A stretch of 64,000 bases of DNA from Elioraea thermophila (ex Habib et al. 2022) (GTDB lineage: Bacteria > Pseudomonadota > Alphaproteobacteria > Acetobacterales > Acetobacteraceae): the NCBI RefSeq assembly GCF_003336755.1, contig NZ_KZ851831.1, positions 189,776 through 253,775 of the forward strand, given 5' to 3'. Position numbers and translations under genes: made by a program. Positions 18,070 to 27,539 of the stretch are shown piece by piece. The notes under the pieces were generated by a model. It had not been told where the DNA came from, did no database searches, and worked only from the letters and a program-made list of their open reading frames with translations. Numbering within the stretch: position 1 is the first letter of the stretch; each line of letters begins with the position of its first letter.

Positions 18070-18098
18070 GGTCGTCTGCCGGGACGCCGGAGCACGGA

Positions 18099-18350
18099 AT
18101 GGCCAACGAGCAGACGGTCGCCGACGTGGCGAGCCTCAGTTTCGAAGCGGCCCTCGAGGAGCTGGAACGGATCGTACGCCAGCTCGAGGAAGGGCGCGGC
18201 ACGCTGGAAGCCGCGATCGCCGCCTACGAGCGGGGTGACGCGCTGCGCCGCCATTGCGCGGCGAAGCTCGCCGAGGCCGAGGCGAAAGTCAGCCGCATCG
18301 TCGAGCGCGCCGGAGAGGCGGTCGGGCTCGAAGACTTCGCGCCGCGATGA
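18099..18350 (+). CDS. xseB: Exodeoxyribonuclease VII small subunit
   Basis: An 83-residue protein with the XseB core LSFEAALEELERIVRQLEEG, then TLEAAIAAYERGDALRRHC and a final coiled segment LAEAEAKVSRIV. Several small subunits bind each XseA to form exonuclease VII, which degrades single-stranded DNA. xseA is not in this window. The stop overlaps the start of ispA (ATGA), a layout conserved widely in proteobacteria, so xseB, ispA and probably dxs are translated from one message. Confidence 0.92.
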   Translation: MANEQTVADVASLSFEAALEELERIVRQLEEGRGTLEAAIAAYERGDALRRHCAAKLAEAEAKVSRIVERAGEAVGLEDFAPR

Positions 18351-19255
18351 GCGGGCTCGCCGTCATCCACGGCAGGCTCGGCGCCGCCCTCGCCGACGCC
18401 GCCGCCCAGGTCGAGGCCACGCTGGAGCGGCTGTTGCCGAAGGGCGAGGATGCGCAGGCGCGTCTCTATGAGGCGATGCGCTACGCCACGCTCGGCGGGG
18501 GCAAGCGCATTCGTGCCTTCCTCGTTTTGGAGACGGCGCGCCTGTTCAACGTCGCCCGCCGTGCCGCGCTGCGCGCCGCCGCCGCGGTCGAGATGCTGCA
18601 CGCCTACTCCCTCGTGCACGACGATCTTCCCGCGATGGATGACGATGACTTCCGCCGCGGCAAGCCCTCGACGCATCGCGCCTTCGACGAGGCGACCGCC
18701 ATCCTGGCCGGCGACGCGCTGCAGTCGCTCGCCTTCGAGGTGCTGGCCGACGACGACACCCACTCCGACCCGGCGGTGCGCGCCCTGCTCGTGCATTCGC
18801 TCGCCCAGGCCGCCGGGGCGCGCGGCATGGCTGGCGGGCAGATGCTCGACCTCTTGGCGCAGGAGCAGACCCTCAACGAGCATGAGGTGACGCGGCTCCA
18901 GCTCCTCAAGACCGGACGCCTGATCACTTGGTGCTGCGAGGCAGGGGCGGTGCTGGCCAAGGCGCCGCGACCGCAATTCCTTGCCCTCTCCCACTACGGG
19001 CGCGACCTGGGCCTCGCCTTCCAGATCGCTGACGACATCCTCGATGCGACGGGGACGAGGGAGGAGATCGGCAAGACGCCGGGCAAGGACGAGGCCGCCG
19101 GCAAGGCGACGCTCGTTTCGCTGATGGGGCTCGAGCGCGCGCGCGCCCACATGCGCTTTCTCGCCGACCAAGCGATCGGCCATCTCGACAGCTTCGACGA
19201 GCGCGCCGACCTGTTGCGCGAACTCGTCGAGTTCGTGATCTCGCGCAGGATGTGA
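18347..19255 (+). CDS. ispA: Polyprenyl (farnesyl/geranylgeranyl) diphosphate synthase
   Basis: A 302-residue trans-prenyltransferase that condenses dimethylallyl or longer diphosphates with isopentenyl diphosphate in the cytoplasm. It has the [10 protein letters not shown] block (about residues 50-59), the first aspartate-rich motif [11 protein letters not shown] (about 91-101, a DDx4D form typical of bacterial FPP synthases) and the second FQIADDILD (about 225-233). Product length cannot be fixed by eye, but context (xseB upstream, dxs downstream) matches IspA. ATG 18347 overlaps the xseB stop. Confidence 0.92.
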   Translation: MSGLAVIHGRLGAALADAAAQVEATLERLLPKGEDAQARLYEAMRYATLGGGKRIRAFLVLETARLFNVARRAALRAAAAVEMLHAYSLVHDDLPAMDDDDFRRGKPSTHRAFDEATAILAGDALQSLAFEVLADDDTHSDPAVRALLVHSLAQAAGARGMAGGQMLDLLAQEQTLNEHEVTRLQLLKTGRLITWCCEAGAVLAKAPRPQFLALSHYGRDLGLAFQIADDILDATGTREEIGKTPGKDEAAGKATLVSLMGLERARAHMRFLADQAIGHLDSFDERADLLRELVEFVISRRM

Positions 19256-19260
19256 CGACG

Positions 19261-21186
19261 ATGACCCCTGGCTCCCCGAAGCCGATGCTGGACCGGGTGC
19301 GCTACCCGGCCGATCTGCGCAACTTCTCCACCGCGCAACTGAAACAGCTCGCCGACGAATTGCGGCGCGAGACCATCGAGGCCGTCTCGATCACGGGGGG
19401 ACATCTCGGGGCCTCGCTCGGCGTGGTCGAGCTCACCGTCGCGCTGCACTACGTGTTCGACACCCCGCATGACCGCCTGATCTGGGACGTCGGCCATCAG
19501 ACCTACCCGCACAAGATCCTCACCGGTCGGCGCGACCGAATCCGCACGCTGCGCCAGGGCGGGGGCCTGTCCGGCTTCGTGCGCCGCAGCGAAAGCGAGT
19601 ACGACGCCTTCGGCACCGCGCATTCCTCCACCTCGATCTCGGCCGGGCTCGGCATGGCGGTGGCGCGCGACCTGAAGGGCGATCGTCGCCACGTGGTCTG
19701 CGTCATCGGCGACGGCGCGATGAGCGCGGGCATGGCCTACGAGGCGATGAACAATGCGGGCGCGATGAAGTCGCGCCTGATCGTCATCCTCAACGACAAC
19801 GACATGTCGATCGCGCCTCCCGTCGGCGCGATGAGCGCGTATCTCTCGCGCATCCTGTCGGGCCGTTCCTACACCGGGCTGCGCGAGGTAGCGGCACGGA
19901 TGGCGAAGCGCTTCCCGCGCCCCTTCGAGCGCACCGCCAAGCGCGCCGAGGAGATCGCGAAGTCGATCCTCACCGGCGGCACGCTGTTCGAGCTGATGGG
20001 GTTCTACTACGTGGGCCCGATCGATGGGCACAATCTCGACCATCTCCTGCCCGTGCTGCGCAACGTGCGCGAGGCGGAGGACACGGTGGGCCCGATCCTC
20101 GTGCACGTCGTCACCCAGAAGGGCAAGGGCTACCCGCCGGCGGAGAAGGCGGCCGACAAGTACCACGGTGTCTCCACCTTCAACGTCGTCACCGGCGAAC
20201 AGGCGAAACCCGCCGCCGGGCCACCGTCCTACACCAAGGTGTTCGCCAACGCGCTGATCGCCGAGGCGGAAGCCGATCCGGCGATCGTCGCCATCACCGC
20301 CGCGATGCCGGCCGGCACCGGGCTCGATCTCTTTCAGAAACGTTTCCCGCACCGCACCTTCGACGTCGGCATCGCGGAACAGCACGCCGTCACCTTCGCC
20401 GCCGGCATGGCCTGCGAGGGGCTGAAACCCTTCGTCGCCATCTACTCCACCTTCCTGCAGCGCGCCTACGACCAGGTGGTGCACGACGTCGCGCTGCAGA
20501 ACCTGCCGGTGCGCTTCGCGATGGATCGCGCCGGGCTGGTGGGCGCGGATGGCGCGACCCATGCCGGCTCGTTCGACATCGCCTACTTGGGCTGCGTGCC
20601 GAACATGGTGCTGATGGCGGCGGCCGACGAGGCCGAGCTCGCCCACATGGTGGCCACCGCCGCCGCCTACGACGCGGGGCCGATCGCCTTTCGCTATCCG
20701 CGCGGCGAAGGGGTGGGCGTGCCCGTGCCGGAGCGCGGCCAGGTGCTGCCGATCGGCCAGGGGCGGATCATCCGCGAGGGCACGGCGGTCGCCATCCTCT
20801 CCTACGGCGCCCGCCTGCAGGAGTGCCTGAAGGCGGCCGAGGAACTCGCCGCGCGCGGGCTGTCCACCACGGTGGCGGATGCGCGCTTCGCCAAGCCGCT
20901 CGATCGCGCGCTGATCCATCGCCTCGCTCGCGAGCACGAGGTGCTGATCACCATCGAGGAGGGCGCGATCGGCGGCTTCGGCTCTTTCGTCCTGCACGAG
21001 CTCGCGCATGCGGGGCTGCTCGAGAACGGGCTGAAGGTGCGGCCGATGGTGCTGCCCGATCTCTTCATCGACCACGACAAGCCCTATGCGCAGTACGAGA
21101 AGGCGGGGCTGAACGCGCGCCACATCGTGGCGACGGCACTCGCCGCCCTCGGGCGCGAAGCGGCCGTGCAACCCGCCCGCGCGTGA
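19261..21186 (+). CDS. dxs: 1-deoxy-D-xylulose-5-phosphate synthase
   Basis: A 641-residue thiamine-diphosphate enzyme that joins pyruvate and glyceraldehyde 3-phosphate, the first step of the MEP isoprenoid pathway. The N-terminal part has [18 protein letters not shown], the conserved [20 protein letters not shown] and the ThDP/Mg motif [16 protein letters not shown] (from about residue 150). The transketolase-type middle domain shows [17 protein letters not shown] with the catalytic Glu and [18 protein letters not shown]. Length is normal. I use ATG 19261, ten bases from AGGA; GTG 19252 is too close to it. Its location after ispA places two steps of isoprenoid synthesis in one operon. Confidence 0.95.
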   Translation: MTPGSPKPMLDRVRYPADLRNFSTAQLKQLADELRRETIEAVSITGGHLGASLGVVELTVALHYVFDTPHDRLIWDVGHQTYPHKILTGRRDRIRTLRQGGGLSGFVRRSESEYDAFGTAHSSTSISAGLGMAVARDLKGDRRHVVCVIGDGAMSAGMAYEAMNNAGAMKSRLIVILNDNDMSIAPPVGAMSAYLSRILSGRSYTGLREVAARMAKRFPRPFERTAKRAEEIAKSILTGGTLFELMGFYYVGPIDGHNLDHLLPVLRNVREAEDTVGPILVHVVTQKGKGYPPAEKAADKYHGVSTFNVVTGEQAKPAAGPPSYTKVFANALIAEAEADPAIVAITAAMPAGTGLDLFQKRFPHRTFDVGIAEQHAVTFAAGMACEGLKPFVAIYSTFLQRAYDQVVHDVALQNLPVRFAMDRAGLVGADGATHAGSFDIAYLGCVPNMVLMAAADEAELAHMVATAAAYDAGPIAFRYPRGEGVGVPVPERGQVLPIGQGRIIREGTAVAILSYGARLQECLKAAEELAARGLSTTVADARFAKPLDRALIHRLAREHEVLITIEEGAIGGFGSFVLHELAHAGLLENGLKVRPMVLPDLFIDHDKPYAQYEKAGLNARHIVATALAALGREAAVQPARA

Positions 21187-21986
21187 GCCGGCGGGAGCGC
21201 GCGGGGAGGGGAGCGGGGGCAGGGACGGCCGAACGCGGAGCGGGCCGCGGCGGCCGGCTCAGGCTCGACCAGGCGCTGGTCGAGCGCGGGCTCGCCGAGA
21301 GCCGCGCCCGCGCCCAGGCGCTGATCCTGGCGGGGCAGGTGTTTTCCGGCGACCGACGCCTCGACAAGCCGGGCCAGCCGGTGCCCGCCGGCCTGCCGCT
21401 GGAGCTGCGCGGCCAGGACCACTCTTGGGTCAGCCGCGGCGGGGTGAAGCTCGCCGCCGCGCTCGACGCCTTCGGGCTCTCGCCCGCGGGCCGGGTCTGC
21501 CTCGACATCGGCGCCTCCACGGGCGGCTTCACCGACGTGCTGCTCGCGCGCGGTGCCGCCCGCGTGCACGCGGTCGATGTCGGACACGGGCAGCTCGCCT
21601 GGAAACTGCGTCAGGACCCGCGCGTCGTCGTGCATGACCGCACCAACGCCCGTTTCCTCACACTCGCGCAGATCGGCGAGCCGGTCGGGGCTCTCGTCTG
21701 CGACGTCTCCTTCATCGGGCTGGCGACGGTGCTGCCGGCGCCGCTCGCCCTCTGTGCGCAGGGCAGTTGGGCGGTGGCGCTGATCAAGCCGCAGTTCGAG
21801 GCCGGCCCTGAGGCGGTGGGCAAGGGCGGGGTGGTGCGCAGCGAGGCGGTGCGGCGGCAGGTGTGCGAGCGGATCGCGCGCTGGTGGGCAGGACTGCCAG
21901 GGTGGCGTGTGCTGGGCGTGATCCCCTCGCCCATCGCGGGCCGCGAGGGCAACGTCGAATTCCTGATCGCAGCGCGCCACGACTGA
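21183..21986 (+). CDS. tlyA: TlyA-family rRNA methyltransferase (hemolysin A homologue)
   Basis: A 267-residue protein with an S4 RNA-binding domain (about residues 20-80: [28 protein letters not shown]) followed by an FtsJ-like methyltransferase domain with the SAM loop [16 protein letters not shown] (from about 105), then [13 protein letters not shown] and LIKPQFEAG. TlyA homologues 2'-O-methylate rRNA. GTG 21183 overlaps the dxs stop (GTGA), the conserved dxs-tlyA coupling. The first 20 residues are Arg/Gly-rich and not conserved, so a start slightly downstream is possible, but no better ribosome site was seen. Confidence 0.88.
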   Translation: MSRRERAGRGAGAGTAERGAGRGGRLRLDQALVERGLAESRARAQALILAGQVFSGDRRLDKPGQPVPAGLPLELRGQDHSWVSRGGVKLAAALDAFGLSPAGRVCLDIGASTGGFTDVLLARGAARVHAVDVGHGQLAWKLRQDPRVVVHDRTNARFLTLAQIGEPVGALVCDVSFIGLATVLPAPLALCAQGSWAVALIKPQFEAGPEAVGKGGVVRSEAVRRQVCERIARWWAGLPGWRVLGVIPSPIAGREGNVEFLIAARHD

Positions 21987-22114
21987 GCGTCGCCGCCCGG
22001 CCGTCCTCGGCAACGGAGCGATCCGACGCTGATCTGTCATGCGTCTGCAGGAAACGAATTGACCGCTTCGTCGCAATTCTGCGAACGTGCCCGCAAGTTG
22101 ATGCGAGGGGGCGG

Positions 22115-23023
22115 GTGCGCTGGAGGATCTTGGCGCTCGTTGCGATGGGCGCCGCTGCGATCGAATGGGGAGCGTTCGGACCGCTGCCGTGGCATGAGGC
22201 AGCCGGCGCCTCGGCGAGTGCGCGCATGGAGGTTGCCTCCCTGGCAGCGGTCGATCGCCCGGCCTCGGCCCGGGTCGCCTCCGGTACCGCAACCTTCTCC
22301 CTGTTCGAGGATTTCCCATTCGGCGTCGGGGAGACGGGGTGGGGAGCGGCGTTTCGCGGGGCCTTCGAGACGCCGCCGATCGCGCTCGATCCGGACCCGC
22401 AGCGCTTCGGCCCCGGCCGGCCCGCCGCCCTGCTGCCTGACGAGCTGGGCTTCGGACCTGACCAAGCCCTCGGCTCCGAGGACCTCGGCGCAGCGGTGCT
22501 GGAGACCGTGCTGTCCGATCCCCTGCTGCGTGACCTGTTCGGCCCCGGGCCGCTCGCACAGTTTTTCGCCGACGTGCTGAGTGCGGCGCGCGGCGAAGGC
22601 AGGCCGACCGTGGTCGCCGAGGGATCAGCTGACGCGGCCGGCTGGCGACCGCGCTCCAGCCGCGACCAGGCCCGCACGCCGCCGCCGCCTGCCTTCTCCT
22701 TCCCCATCGCTCTCGCATCGCGCCCCGTCGTCCAAACCCTCGGCGGCCCGGCAGTGGCGGATGCGACCGGTTCGTCCGGTCCCGGCGCGTCCCTCCCTCC
22801 GCCCGGTGTGCCGGATCACGCGACGGGCCCCGGCGGCGCCTTGCCGGATTCCGGGCAGGGCCTGCCGGGGAACAACCCGACGCCGGGAGCCCTGCCGCAT
22901 GAGCCCGACGTGATCTACCTGCCGCCCCGCCCTCCGGCGATGGTTGCGGAGCCGGCGGCCTTCGTCCTTTTCGGCTCCGCGGTGATCGGTCTCGCTGCGC
23001 TCGCCCGCGGGCGGCGGGCATGA
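22115..23023 (+). CDS. Exported protein with C-terminal PEP-CTERM sorting signal
   Basis: A predicted 302-residue protein. GTG 22115 follows GAGGGGG and gives a basic-hydrophobic start (RWRILALVAMGAAA), a plausible Sec signal peptide. The body is low-complexity, rich in Pro, Gly, Asp and Ala, with no known domain. The C-terminus has the three parts of a PEP-CTERM signal: VAEPAAF, a hydrophobic helix VLFGSAVIGLAAL and a basic end ARGRRA. Exosortase cuts such signals during export and the proteins are usually tied to exopolysaccharide. No exosortase lies in this window. It follows tlyA by 128 bp and is convergent with typA. The PEP-CTERM call rests on visible motif order; the function of the body is unknown. 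Confidence 0.65.
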   Translation: MRWRILALVAMGAAAIEWGAFGPLPWHEAAGASASARMEVASLAAVDRPASARVASGTATFSLFEDFPFGVGETGWGAAFRGAFETPPIALDPDPQRFGPGRPAALLPDELGFGPDQALGSEDLGAAVLETVLSDPLLRDLFGPGPLAQFFADVLSAARGEGRPTVVAEGSADAAGWRPRSSRDQARTPPPPAFSFPIALASRPVVQTLGGPAVADATGSSGPGASLPPPGVPDHATGPGGALPDSGQGLPGNNPTPGALPHEPDVIYLPPRPPAMVAEPAAFVLFGSAVIGLAALARGRRA

Positions 23024-23048
23024 GGCGCCGCAGCCGCCTCGCCCGCGG

Positions 23049-24884
23049 CTAGACCGCCTCCTCGGCCCGCCGTTCCGCCCTCTTGCGCTCGTGCGGATCG
23101 AGCACCCGCTTGCGGAGCCTGATGGCGGAGGGTGTCACCTCGACGAGCTCGTCGTCGTCGATCCAGGCGATCGCCTGCTCGAGGCTCATCTTGCGCGGCG
23201 GGGTCAGCAGCATCGCGTCGTCCTTGCCGGCGGCGCGGATGTTGGTGAGCTTCTTCTCCTTGATCGGGTTGACCTCGAGGTCTTCGGCGCGGCTGTTCTC
23301 GCCGATGATCATGCCGGCATACACCTTCTCGCCCGGCGAGACGAACAGCGTGCCGCGCTCCTGCAGATAAAAGAGCGCGTAATGCACCGCCTCGCCATCG
23401 GCGTTGCTGATCAAGGCACCGTTGCGTCGCCCCTCGATCGGCCCCTTCCACGGCCCGTAGCCGATGAAGGAGCGGTTCATGATCCCCGACCCGCGCGTGT
23501 CGGTGAGGAACTCGCCGTGGTAGCCGATCAGGCCCCGCGAGGGGATGCGGAAGACGAGCCGCGTCTTGCCTGCGCCCGAAGGCCGCATGTCGATCATCTC
23601 GCCCTTGCGGGCGGAGAGCTTCTCCACCACCACGCCGACGTAGGCCTCGTCGAGGTCGATCAGCACCTCCTCCATCGGCTCGAGCCGTTCGCCGGACGCC
23701 TCGTCGCGCCGAAGCAGTACGCGCGGGCGGCCGATGGTGAGCTCGTAGCCCTCCCGCCGCATGGTCTCGATCAGCACGCCCAACTGCAGTTCGCCGCGAC
23801 CCGCCACCTCGAAGGCGTCCGTCTCCTCCGCCTCGCGCACGCGGATCGCGATGTTGCCCTCCGCCTCGCGGAACAGACGCTCGCGGATTTGCCGGCTGGT
23901 CACCTTCTTGCCCTCGCGCCCGCCCAGGGGCCCGTCGTTGATGCGAAAGGTCATCGCCAGCGTCGGCGGATCCACCGGGATCGCGGGCAGCGGAGTGACG
24001 ACCTCGGGGGCGCAGATCGTGTCCGGCACGGTCGCGCTCGCAAGCCCGGCGATGGCGACGATGTCGCCCGCTTCCGCCTCCTCCACGGGCACGCGCTCGA
24101 GGCCGCGGAAAGCGAGCAGCCTGGTCAGCCGCCCCGTCTCCGCCACCGACCCGTCAGCGCGCAGCACCTTCACCGCCATGTTGGTGCGCGCCCGCCCCTG
24201 CTCGATTCGCCCCGTCAGCACGCGCCCGAGGAACTGGTCGTACTCGAGGATGGTGGCGACCATGGCGAAGGGCGCCTCGGGGTCGAGCGCCGGCGGCGGC
24301 ACGTGGCTGAGGATCAGGTCGAACAGGGCGGAGAGATCGCGCCTCGGCCCATTGAGCGTCGCATCCGCCCAGCCCTGGCGGCCCGAGGCGTAGAGCATCG
24401 GGAAGTCGAGCTGGTCGTCCGAGGCGCCGAGGGCGGCGAACAGGTCGAAGACCTCCGCATGCACCTCGTCGGGGCGGGCGTCGGAACGATCCACCTTGTT
24501 GACGACCACGATCGGGCGCAGGCCCCGTGCGAGCGCCTTGGCCACCACGAACTTGGTCTGCGGCAGCGGGCCTTCCGCCGCATCGACGAGCAGGATGGCG
24601 CCGTCCACCATGTTCAGAATGCGCTCGACCTCGCCGCCGAAATCCGCATGCCCCGGCGTGTCGACGATGTTGATGGTGACCCCCTTCCAGGTGACCGAGG
24701 TGCACTTGGCGAGGATGGTGATGCCCCGTTCGCGCTCGAGATCGTTGCGATCGAGCGCGCGCTCCGCCACCTGCTGGTTCTCGCGCAACGCGCCCGACTG
24801 GCGCAGCAACTGATCGACCAGCGTGGTCTTGCCGTGGTCGACATGGGCGATGATGGCGACGTTGCGCAAGGTTCGGGCGGACAT
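23049..24884 (-). CDS. typA: Ribosome-associated translational GTPase TypA/BipA
   Basis: A 611-residue GTPase at the usual family length. G motifs are visible: [15 protein letters not shown] (residues about 13-27), [20 protein letters not shown] and NKVDRSDA. The EF-G-like domains III and V follow, and the C-terminal TypA-specific region contains [17 protein letters not shown] and [12 protein letters not shown]. The protein binds the ribosome and is involved in 50S assembly and in growth under cold or stress. ATG 24884 begins the family N-terminus [12 protein letters not shown]. The next gene on the same strand, a PfkB kinase, lies 77 bp upstream. Confidence 0.95.
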   Translation of the reverse strand: MSARTLRNVAIIAHVDHGKTTLVDQLLRQSGALRENQQVAERALDRNDLERERGITILAKCTSVTWKGVTINIVDTPGHADFGGEVERILNMVDGAILLVDAAEGPLPQTKFVVAKALARGLRPIVVVNKVDRSDARPDEVHAEVFDLFAALGASDDQLDFPMLYASGRQGWADATLNGPRRDLSALFDLILSHVPPPALDPEAPFAMVATILEYDQFLGRVLTGRIEQGRARTNMAVKVLRADGSVAETGRLTRLLAFRGLERVPVEEAEAGDIVAIAGLASATVPDTICAPEVVTPLPAIPVDPPTLAMTFRINDGPLGGREGKKVTSRQIRERLFREAEGNIAIRVREAEETDAFEVAGRGELQLGVLIETMRREGYELTIGRPRVLLRRDEASGERLEPMEEVLIDLDEAYVGVVVEKLSARKGEMIDMRPSGAGKTRLVFRIPSRGLIGYHGEFLTDTRGSGIMNRSFIGYGPWKGPIEGRRNGALISNADGEAVHYALFYLQERGTLFVSPGEKVYAGMIIGENSRAEDLEVNPIKEKKLTNIRAAGKDDAMLLTPPRKMSLEQAIAWIDDDELVEVTPSAIRLRKRVLDPHERKRAERRAEEAV

Positions 24885-24961
24885 GGGAAACACCAAAGAG
24901 TGAGAGGCCTCGGCCCGTCAGATAGGGGTTCGCGGCCGTGGCGGCGAATGACGATCGCGCG

Positions 24962-25951
24962 TCAGGCGGGCAGGCGCTCGGCGACGAGGTCGGAAAGCCG
25001 CACCATCGGCCGCGCCCCGACGTGGCTGATCGCCTCGGCGGCGGCGATGGCGCCAATCCGCCCGCATTCGGCGAGCGCCCGCCCGCGCACGTAGCCCCAC
25101 AGGAAGCCGGCGGCATAGGCGTCGCCGGCGCCCGTGGTGTCCACCACCTCCGTCGGCTCCGCCGCGACCTCGATCACCTCGCCCGCCGTGACGATCACGC
25201 TGCCCTTCTCGCTGCGGGTCAGGCAGGCGATGGTCGTCTCGCCGCGCACCGCCGCCACCGCCTCGTCGAAGCTGTCGACCTCGTAGAGGGAGAGGATCTC
25301 GCGCTCGTTGGCGAACAGGATGTCCACCGCGTCGCGGATCAGCTGCCGGAACGCCGCGCGGTGGCGATCGACGCAGAACGGGTCGGAGAGGGTGAGCGCC
25401 ACCTGGCGCCCGGCCTCGTGCGCGACCCGCGCCGCCTTGCGGAAGGCGGCCTGGGCGGCGGGCGGGTCGAACAGATAGCCCTCGAGATACGTCACGGCCG
25501 ACTCCGCAACCCGGGCCTCGTCCACATCGTCCTCGGTCAGCGTCACGCAGGCGCCGAGATACGTGTTCATCGTGCGCTGCGCATCGGGAGTGACGAGGAT
25601 GAGGCAGCGCGCGGTCGGCGCCCCGCCATTCGCGGGCGGGGTGTCGAAGGCGACGCCGGCGGCGCGGATGTCGTGGCGGAACACCGCACCCAACTGGTCG
25701 TCCGCCACCTTGCCGATGAAGGCGCCTCTGCCCCCGAGCGAGGCGAAGGCGGCAAGCGTGTTGGCCGCCGACCCGCCCGACATCTCCACCGCCGGCCCCA
25801 TGGCAGCGTAGAGCCGTTCGGCTGCTTCCGAGCCGATCAGCGTCATCGACCCCTTGGCGAGGCGATGTTCGGCGAGGAAGGTCTCCTCGCAGCGGGCGAT
25901 CACGTCGACGATGGCGTTGCCGATGCCGAGCAGCTCGAAGGTCGCGGTCAT
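24962..25951 (-). CDS. PfkB-family carbohydrate kinase, probable adenosine kinase
   Basis: A 329-residue ribokinase-superfamily protein. The N-terminus FELLGIGNAIVDVIARCEE and the motif EMSGGSAANTLAAFASLGG are typical, and the second PfkB signature DTTGAGDAYAAGFLWGY (Asp about 277 as catalytic base) is intact. This close grouping of GNAIVDVI, GGSAANT and YLEGYLFD is the pattern of the alphaproteobacterial proteins annotated as adenosine kinase, which phosphorylate adenosine or related nucleosides using ATP. Substrate assignment is by resemblance only. It lies upstream of typA on the same strand and may share its message. Confidence 0.85.
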   Translation of the reverse strand: MTATFELLGIGNAIVDVIARCEETFLAEHRLAKGSMTLIGSEAAERLYAAMGPAVEMSGGSAANTLAAFASLGGRGAFIGKVADDQLGAVFRHDIRAAGVAFDTPPANGGAPTARCLILVTPDAQRTMNTYLGACVTLTEDDVDEARVAESAVTYLEGYLFDPPAAQAAFRKAARVAHEAGRQVALTLSDPFCVDRHRAAFRQLIRDAVDILFANEREILSLYEVDSFDEAVAAVRGETTIACLTRSEKGSVIVTAGEVIEVAAEPTEVVDTTGAGDAYAAGFLWGYVRGRALAECGRIGAIAAAEAISHVGARPMVRLSDLVAERLPA

Positions 25952-26015
25952 GGGAGGTCCGGCGGGTGCAGGGGAGGAACGGGGGCGCGTTTAGCGTGAA
26001 GCCTGCGCAAGCGCC

Positions 26016-26153
26016 ATGCTCGCGGCGTGGCTGAAAGCCTTCGGCCAGCTCGGCGATCCGCGGCTGCGGCGGCCTTCGTGCACGTATGGCGGGAAACAAC
26101 TGGGGGGAAGGGCCGATAGGCCCTTCCCCCCCGACCCCCCCATCCCGGGATAG
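26016..26153 (+). pseudogene. Possible N-terminal remnant of an EI24-like gene
   Basis: A 45-codon frame starting at ATG 26016 opens MLAAWLKAFGQLGDPRLRRP, which resembles the first residues of EI24 (CysZ-like) membrane proteins. The resemblance ends after about 20 residues, where the frame runs into the palindromic element at 26102 and stops at TAG. It could be the stump of a gene cut by that element, or chance. The match is from memory and short. Confidence 0.2.
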
Positions 26154-26187
26154 GGGTGCGGGGAAAGGGCCCACCGGCCCTTTCCCC
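26102..26187. repeat. Three-palindrome intergenic element, copy 1
   Basis: Three consecutive palindromes fill 86 bp. The left arm pairs GGGGGGAAGGGCC (26102-26114) with GGCCCTTCCCCCC (26119-26131) around a GATA loop, 13 perfect base pairs. The core is CCCC-C-ATCCCGGGAT-A-GGGG. The right arm pairs GGGGAAAGGGCC (26160-26171) with GGCCCTTTCCCC (26176-26187) around CACC, 12 perfect base pairs. A T6 run follows at about 26193, so on the plus strand it might also terminate transcription. A second copy with the same plan but different arm sequences lies between hslV and hslU at 53553-53632. Confidence 0.7.
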
Positions 26188-26206
26188 GTGTTAGTTTTTT
26201 CTCACC

Positions 26207-26485
26207 ATGGACGAGGCGCGGTTCGCCGAACTCATCCGACGCCACCTCGCCTTCTACCGCGCGCTGGCCGAGGGCCGGCGCGCCCCCACCACGCCGGCGC
26301 AGGAACGTTTCGTGCGTGTGGCGCGCGGCGAAGCCGCACCGATGACTGAGCACGAACGCGCCTTCCTGCTCTGGCGCGCGCGAGCCGAACGCACGGCGAA
26401 AGCGCTCGATGCCGAGGTACGGCGCGAGGCCCGCCTCAGGCTGAAGCGCGCACCCACGCCTCCTCCGCCACCGCGGCGGCGCTGA
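26207..26485 (+). CDS. Small conserved-looking protein of unknown function
   Basis: A 92-residue, Arg- and Ala-rich, highly charged protein without membrane segments. The middle, TPAQERFVRVARGEAAPMTEHERAFLLWRAR, faintly recalls the FVxVxxGxxxPxTExE pattern of DUF413/MaoP proteins, though the N-terminal part does not. It ends in a Pro-rich basic tail. The ATG at 26207 lacks a strong ribosome site, and the T-rich stretch after the palindromic element lies just upstream. Its last 50 bases overlap the 3' end of mutY on the opposite strand. It may be real because the frame keeps codon bias typical of this genome, but no function is offered. Confidence 0.45.
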   Translation: MDEARFAELIRRHLAFYRALAEGRRAPTTPAQERFVRVARGEAAPMTEHERAFLLWRARAERTAKALDAEVRREARLRLKRAPTPPPPPRRR

Positions 26486-27524
26486 GCGCCGCCTTCGCCG
26501 CCTTCGCCATCACCCCCGGCAGGCCGGCACCCAATACCTCGTCGCGGGGCACAGCGAGCGCCTCGCCGATCCGCTCCACCCGCCCCACCCGAACCGCGAG
26601 GTCGAGCGCGAAATGGGTGAACACATGGCGCACGGCACCCGCATTGGACCAGCGCACCGGCGCGGGCGCGTACTCATGCGCCTCCGCCTCGCCCCACCGC
26701 ACCTCGCGCCACGGCGTGCCGGGCAGCTCCAGCATCCCCCCAAGCAGCCCCGCCGGCGGGCGGCGGCGCAGAAGCACGCGCCCCGCCGCATCCTCCAGCC
26801 AGAACACCACGCCGAAGCGCTGCGGCCTGAGCCCCTTCTCCGCCTTGCGCGGCAGGCTTTCCGCCACCCCCGCGCGATGGCCCGCGCAACTCACCCGGCA
26901 CGGGCAGAGGGTGCAGGCGGGGCGGCGCGGCGTGCACACCGTCGCCCCCAGGTCGAACAGTGCTTGGGCGAAATCCCCCGGCCGCGCCTTCGCCGCCTCC
27001 TCTTCGCCGAGCCGCCGCGCCAGAGCCCGCAGCCTCGGCTTCGCCCCGGGCAGCGGCTCCTCCACCGCGAACAGGCGCGCCACCACCCTCTCGACATTGC
27101 CGTCCACCGGCACCTCGGGGCGGCCGAAGGCGATGGCGGCGATCGCCGACGCCGTGTAGTCGCCAACGCCCGGCAAGGCGCGCAGCCCGGCCGCGTCCTC
27201 GGGGAATCGCCCCTGCTCCGCCACCACCTTGGCCGCCGCGTGCAGGTTGCGCGCCCGCGCGTAGTAGCCCAAGCCGGCCCAGGCCCGCGCCACCTCCTCC
27301 CAAGGAGCGGCGGCAAGTGCCTCCACGGTCGGGAAGCGGGCGAGGAAGGCCGCGAAACGAGGGGCCACCGCCGCCACCGTCGTTTGCTGCAACATGATCT
27401 CGGAGAGCCACACGCGGTACGGATCAGGCCGCGCGCCGGGCGGGGCCCGCCAGGGCAGGTCGCGCCGATGCCGGTCATACCAGGCAAGCAGGGACTCGGC
27501 GGGCGGTGTGCTAGGCTCCCTCAC
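26436..27524 (-). CDS. mutY: A/G-specific adenine DNA glycosylase MutY
   Basis: A 362-residue DNA repair glycosylase that removes adenine mispaired with 8-oxoguanine. The N-terminal domain shows LPWRAPPGARPDPYRVWLSE with IMLQQTT (catalytic Glu 42), the helix-hairpin-helix LPGVGDYTASAI (117-128) and VPVDGNVERV with catalytic Asp 141. The [4Fe-4S] loop has Cys 197, 204, 207 and 213 in C-x6-C-x2-C-x5-C spacing. The C-terminal NUDIX-like domain recognises 8-oxoguanine. Start is GTG 27524, giving the short lead seen in relatives. It starts 16 bp from the divergent DUF721 gene; the order mutY, DUF721, dsbA-like, smc is conserved in alphaproteobacteria. Confidence 0.93.
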   Translation of the reverse strand: MREPSTPPAESLLAWYDRHRRDLPWRAPPGARPDPYRVWLSEIMLQQTTVAAVAPRFAAFLARFPTVEALAAAPWEEVARAWAGLGYYARARNLHAAAKVVAEQGRFPEDAAGLRALPGVGDYTASAIAAIAFGRPEVPVDGNVERVVARLFAVEEPLPGAKPRLRALARRLGEEEAAKARPGDFAQALFDLGATVCTPRRPACTLCPCRVSCAGHRAGVAESLPRKAEKGLRPQRFGVVFWLEDAAGRVLLRRRPPAGLLGGMLELPGTPWREVRWGEAEAHEYAPAPVRWSNAGAVRHVFTHFALDLAVRVGRVERIGEALAVPRDEVLGAGLPGVMAKAAKAALSAAAVAEEAWVRASA

Positions 27525-27539
27525 ACGGCGAGGGTGGCG

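Noticed and set aside
23091-25094. A 667-codon plus-strand frame opposite typA and the PfkB gene
   Set aside because: It is rich in His, Gly, Arg and Asp and shadows two clear enzymes on the minus strand.
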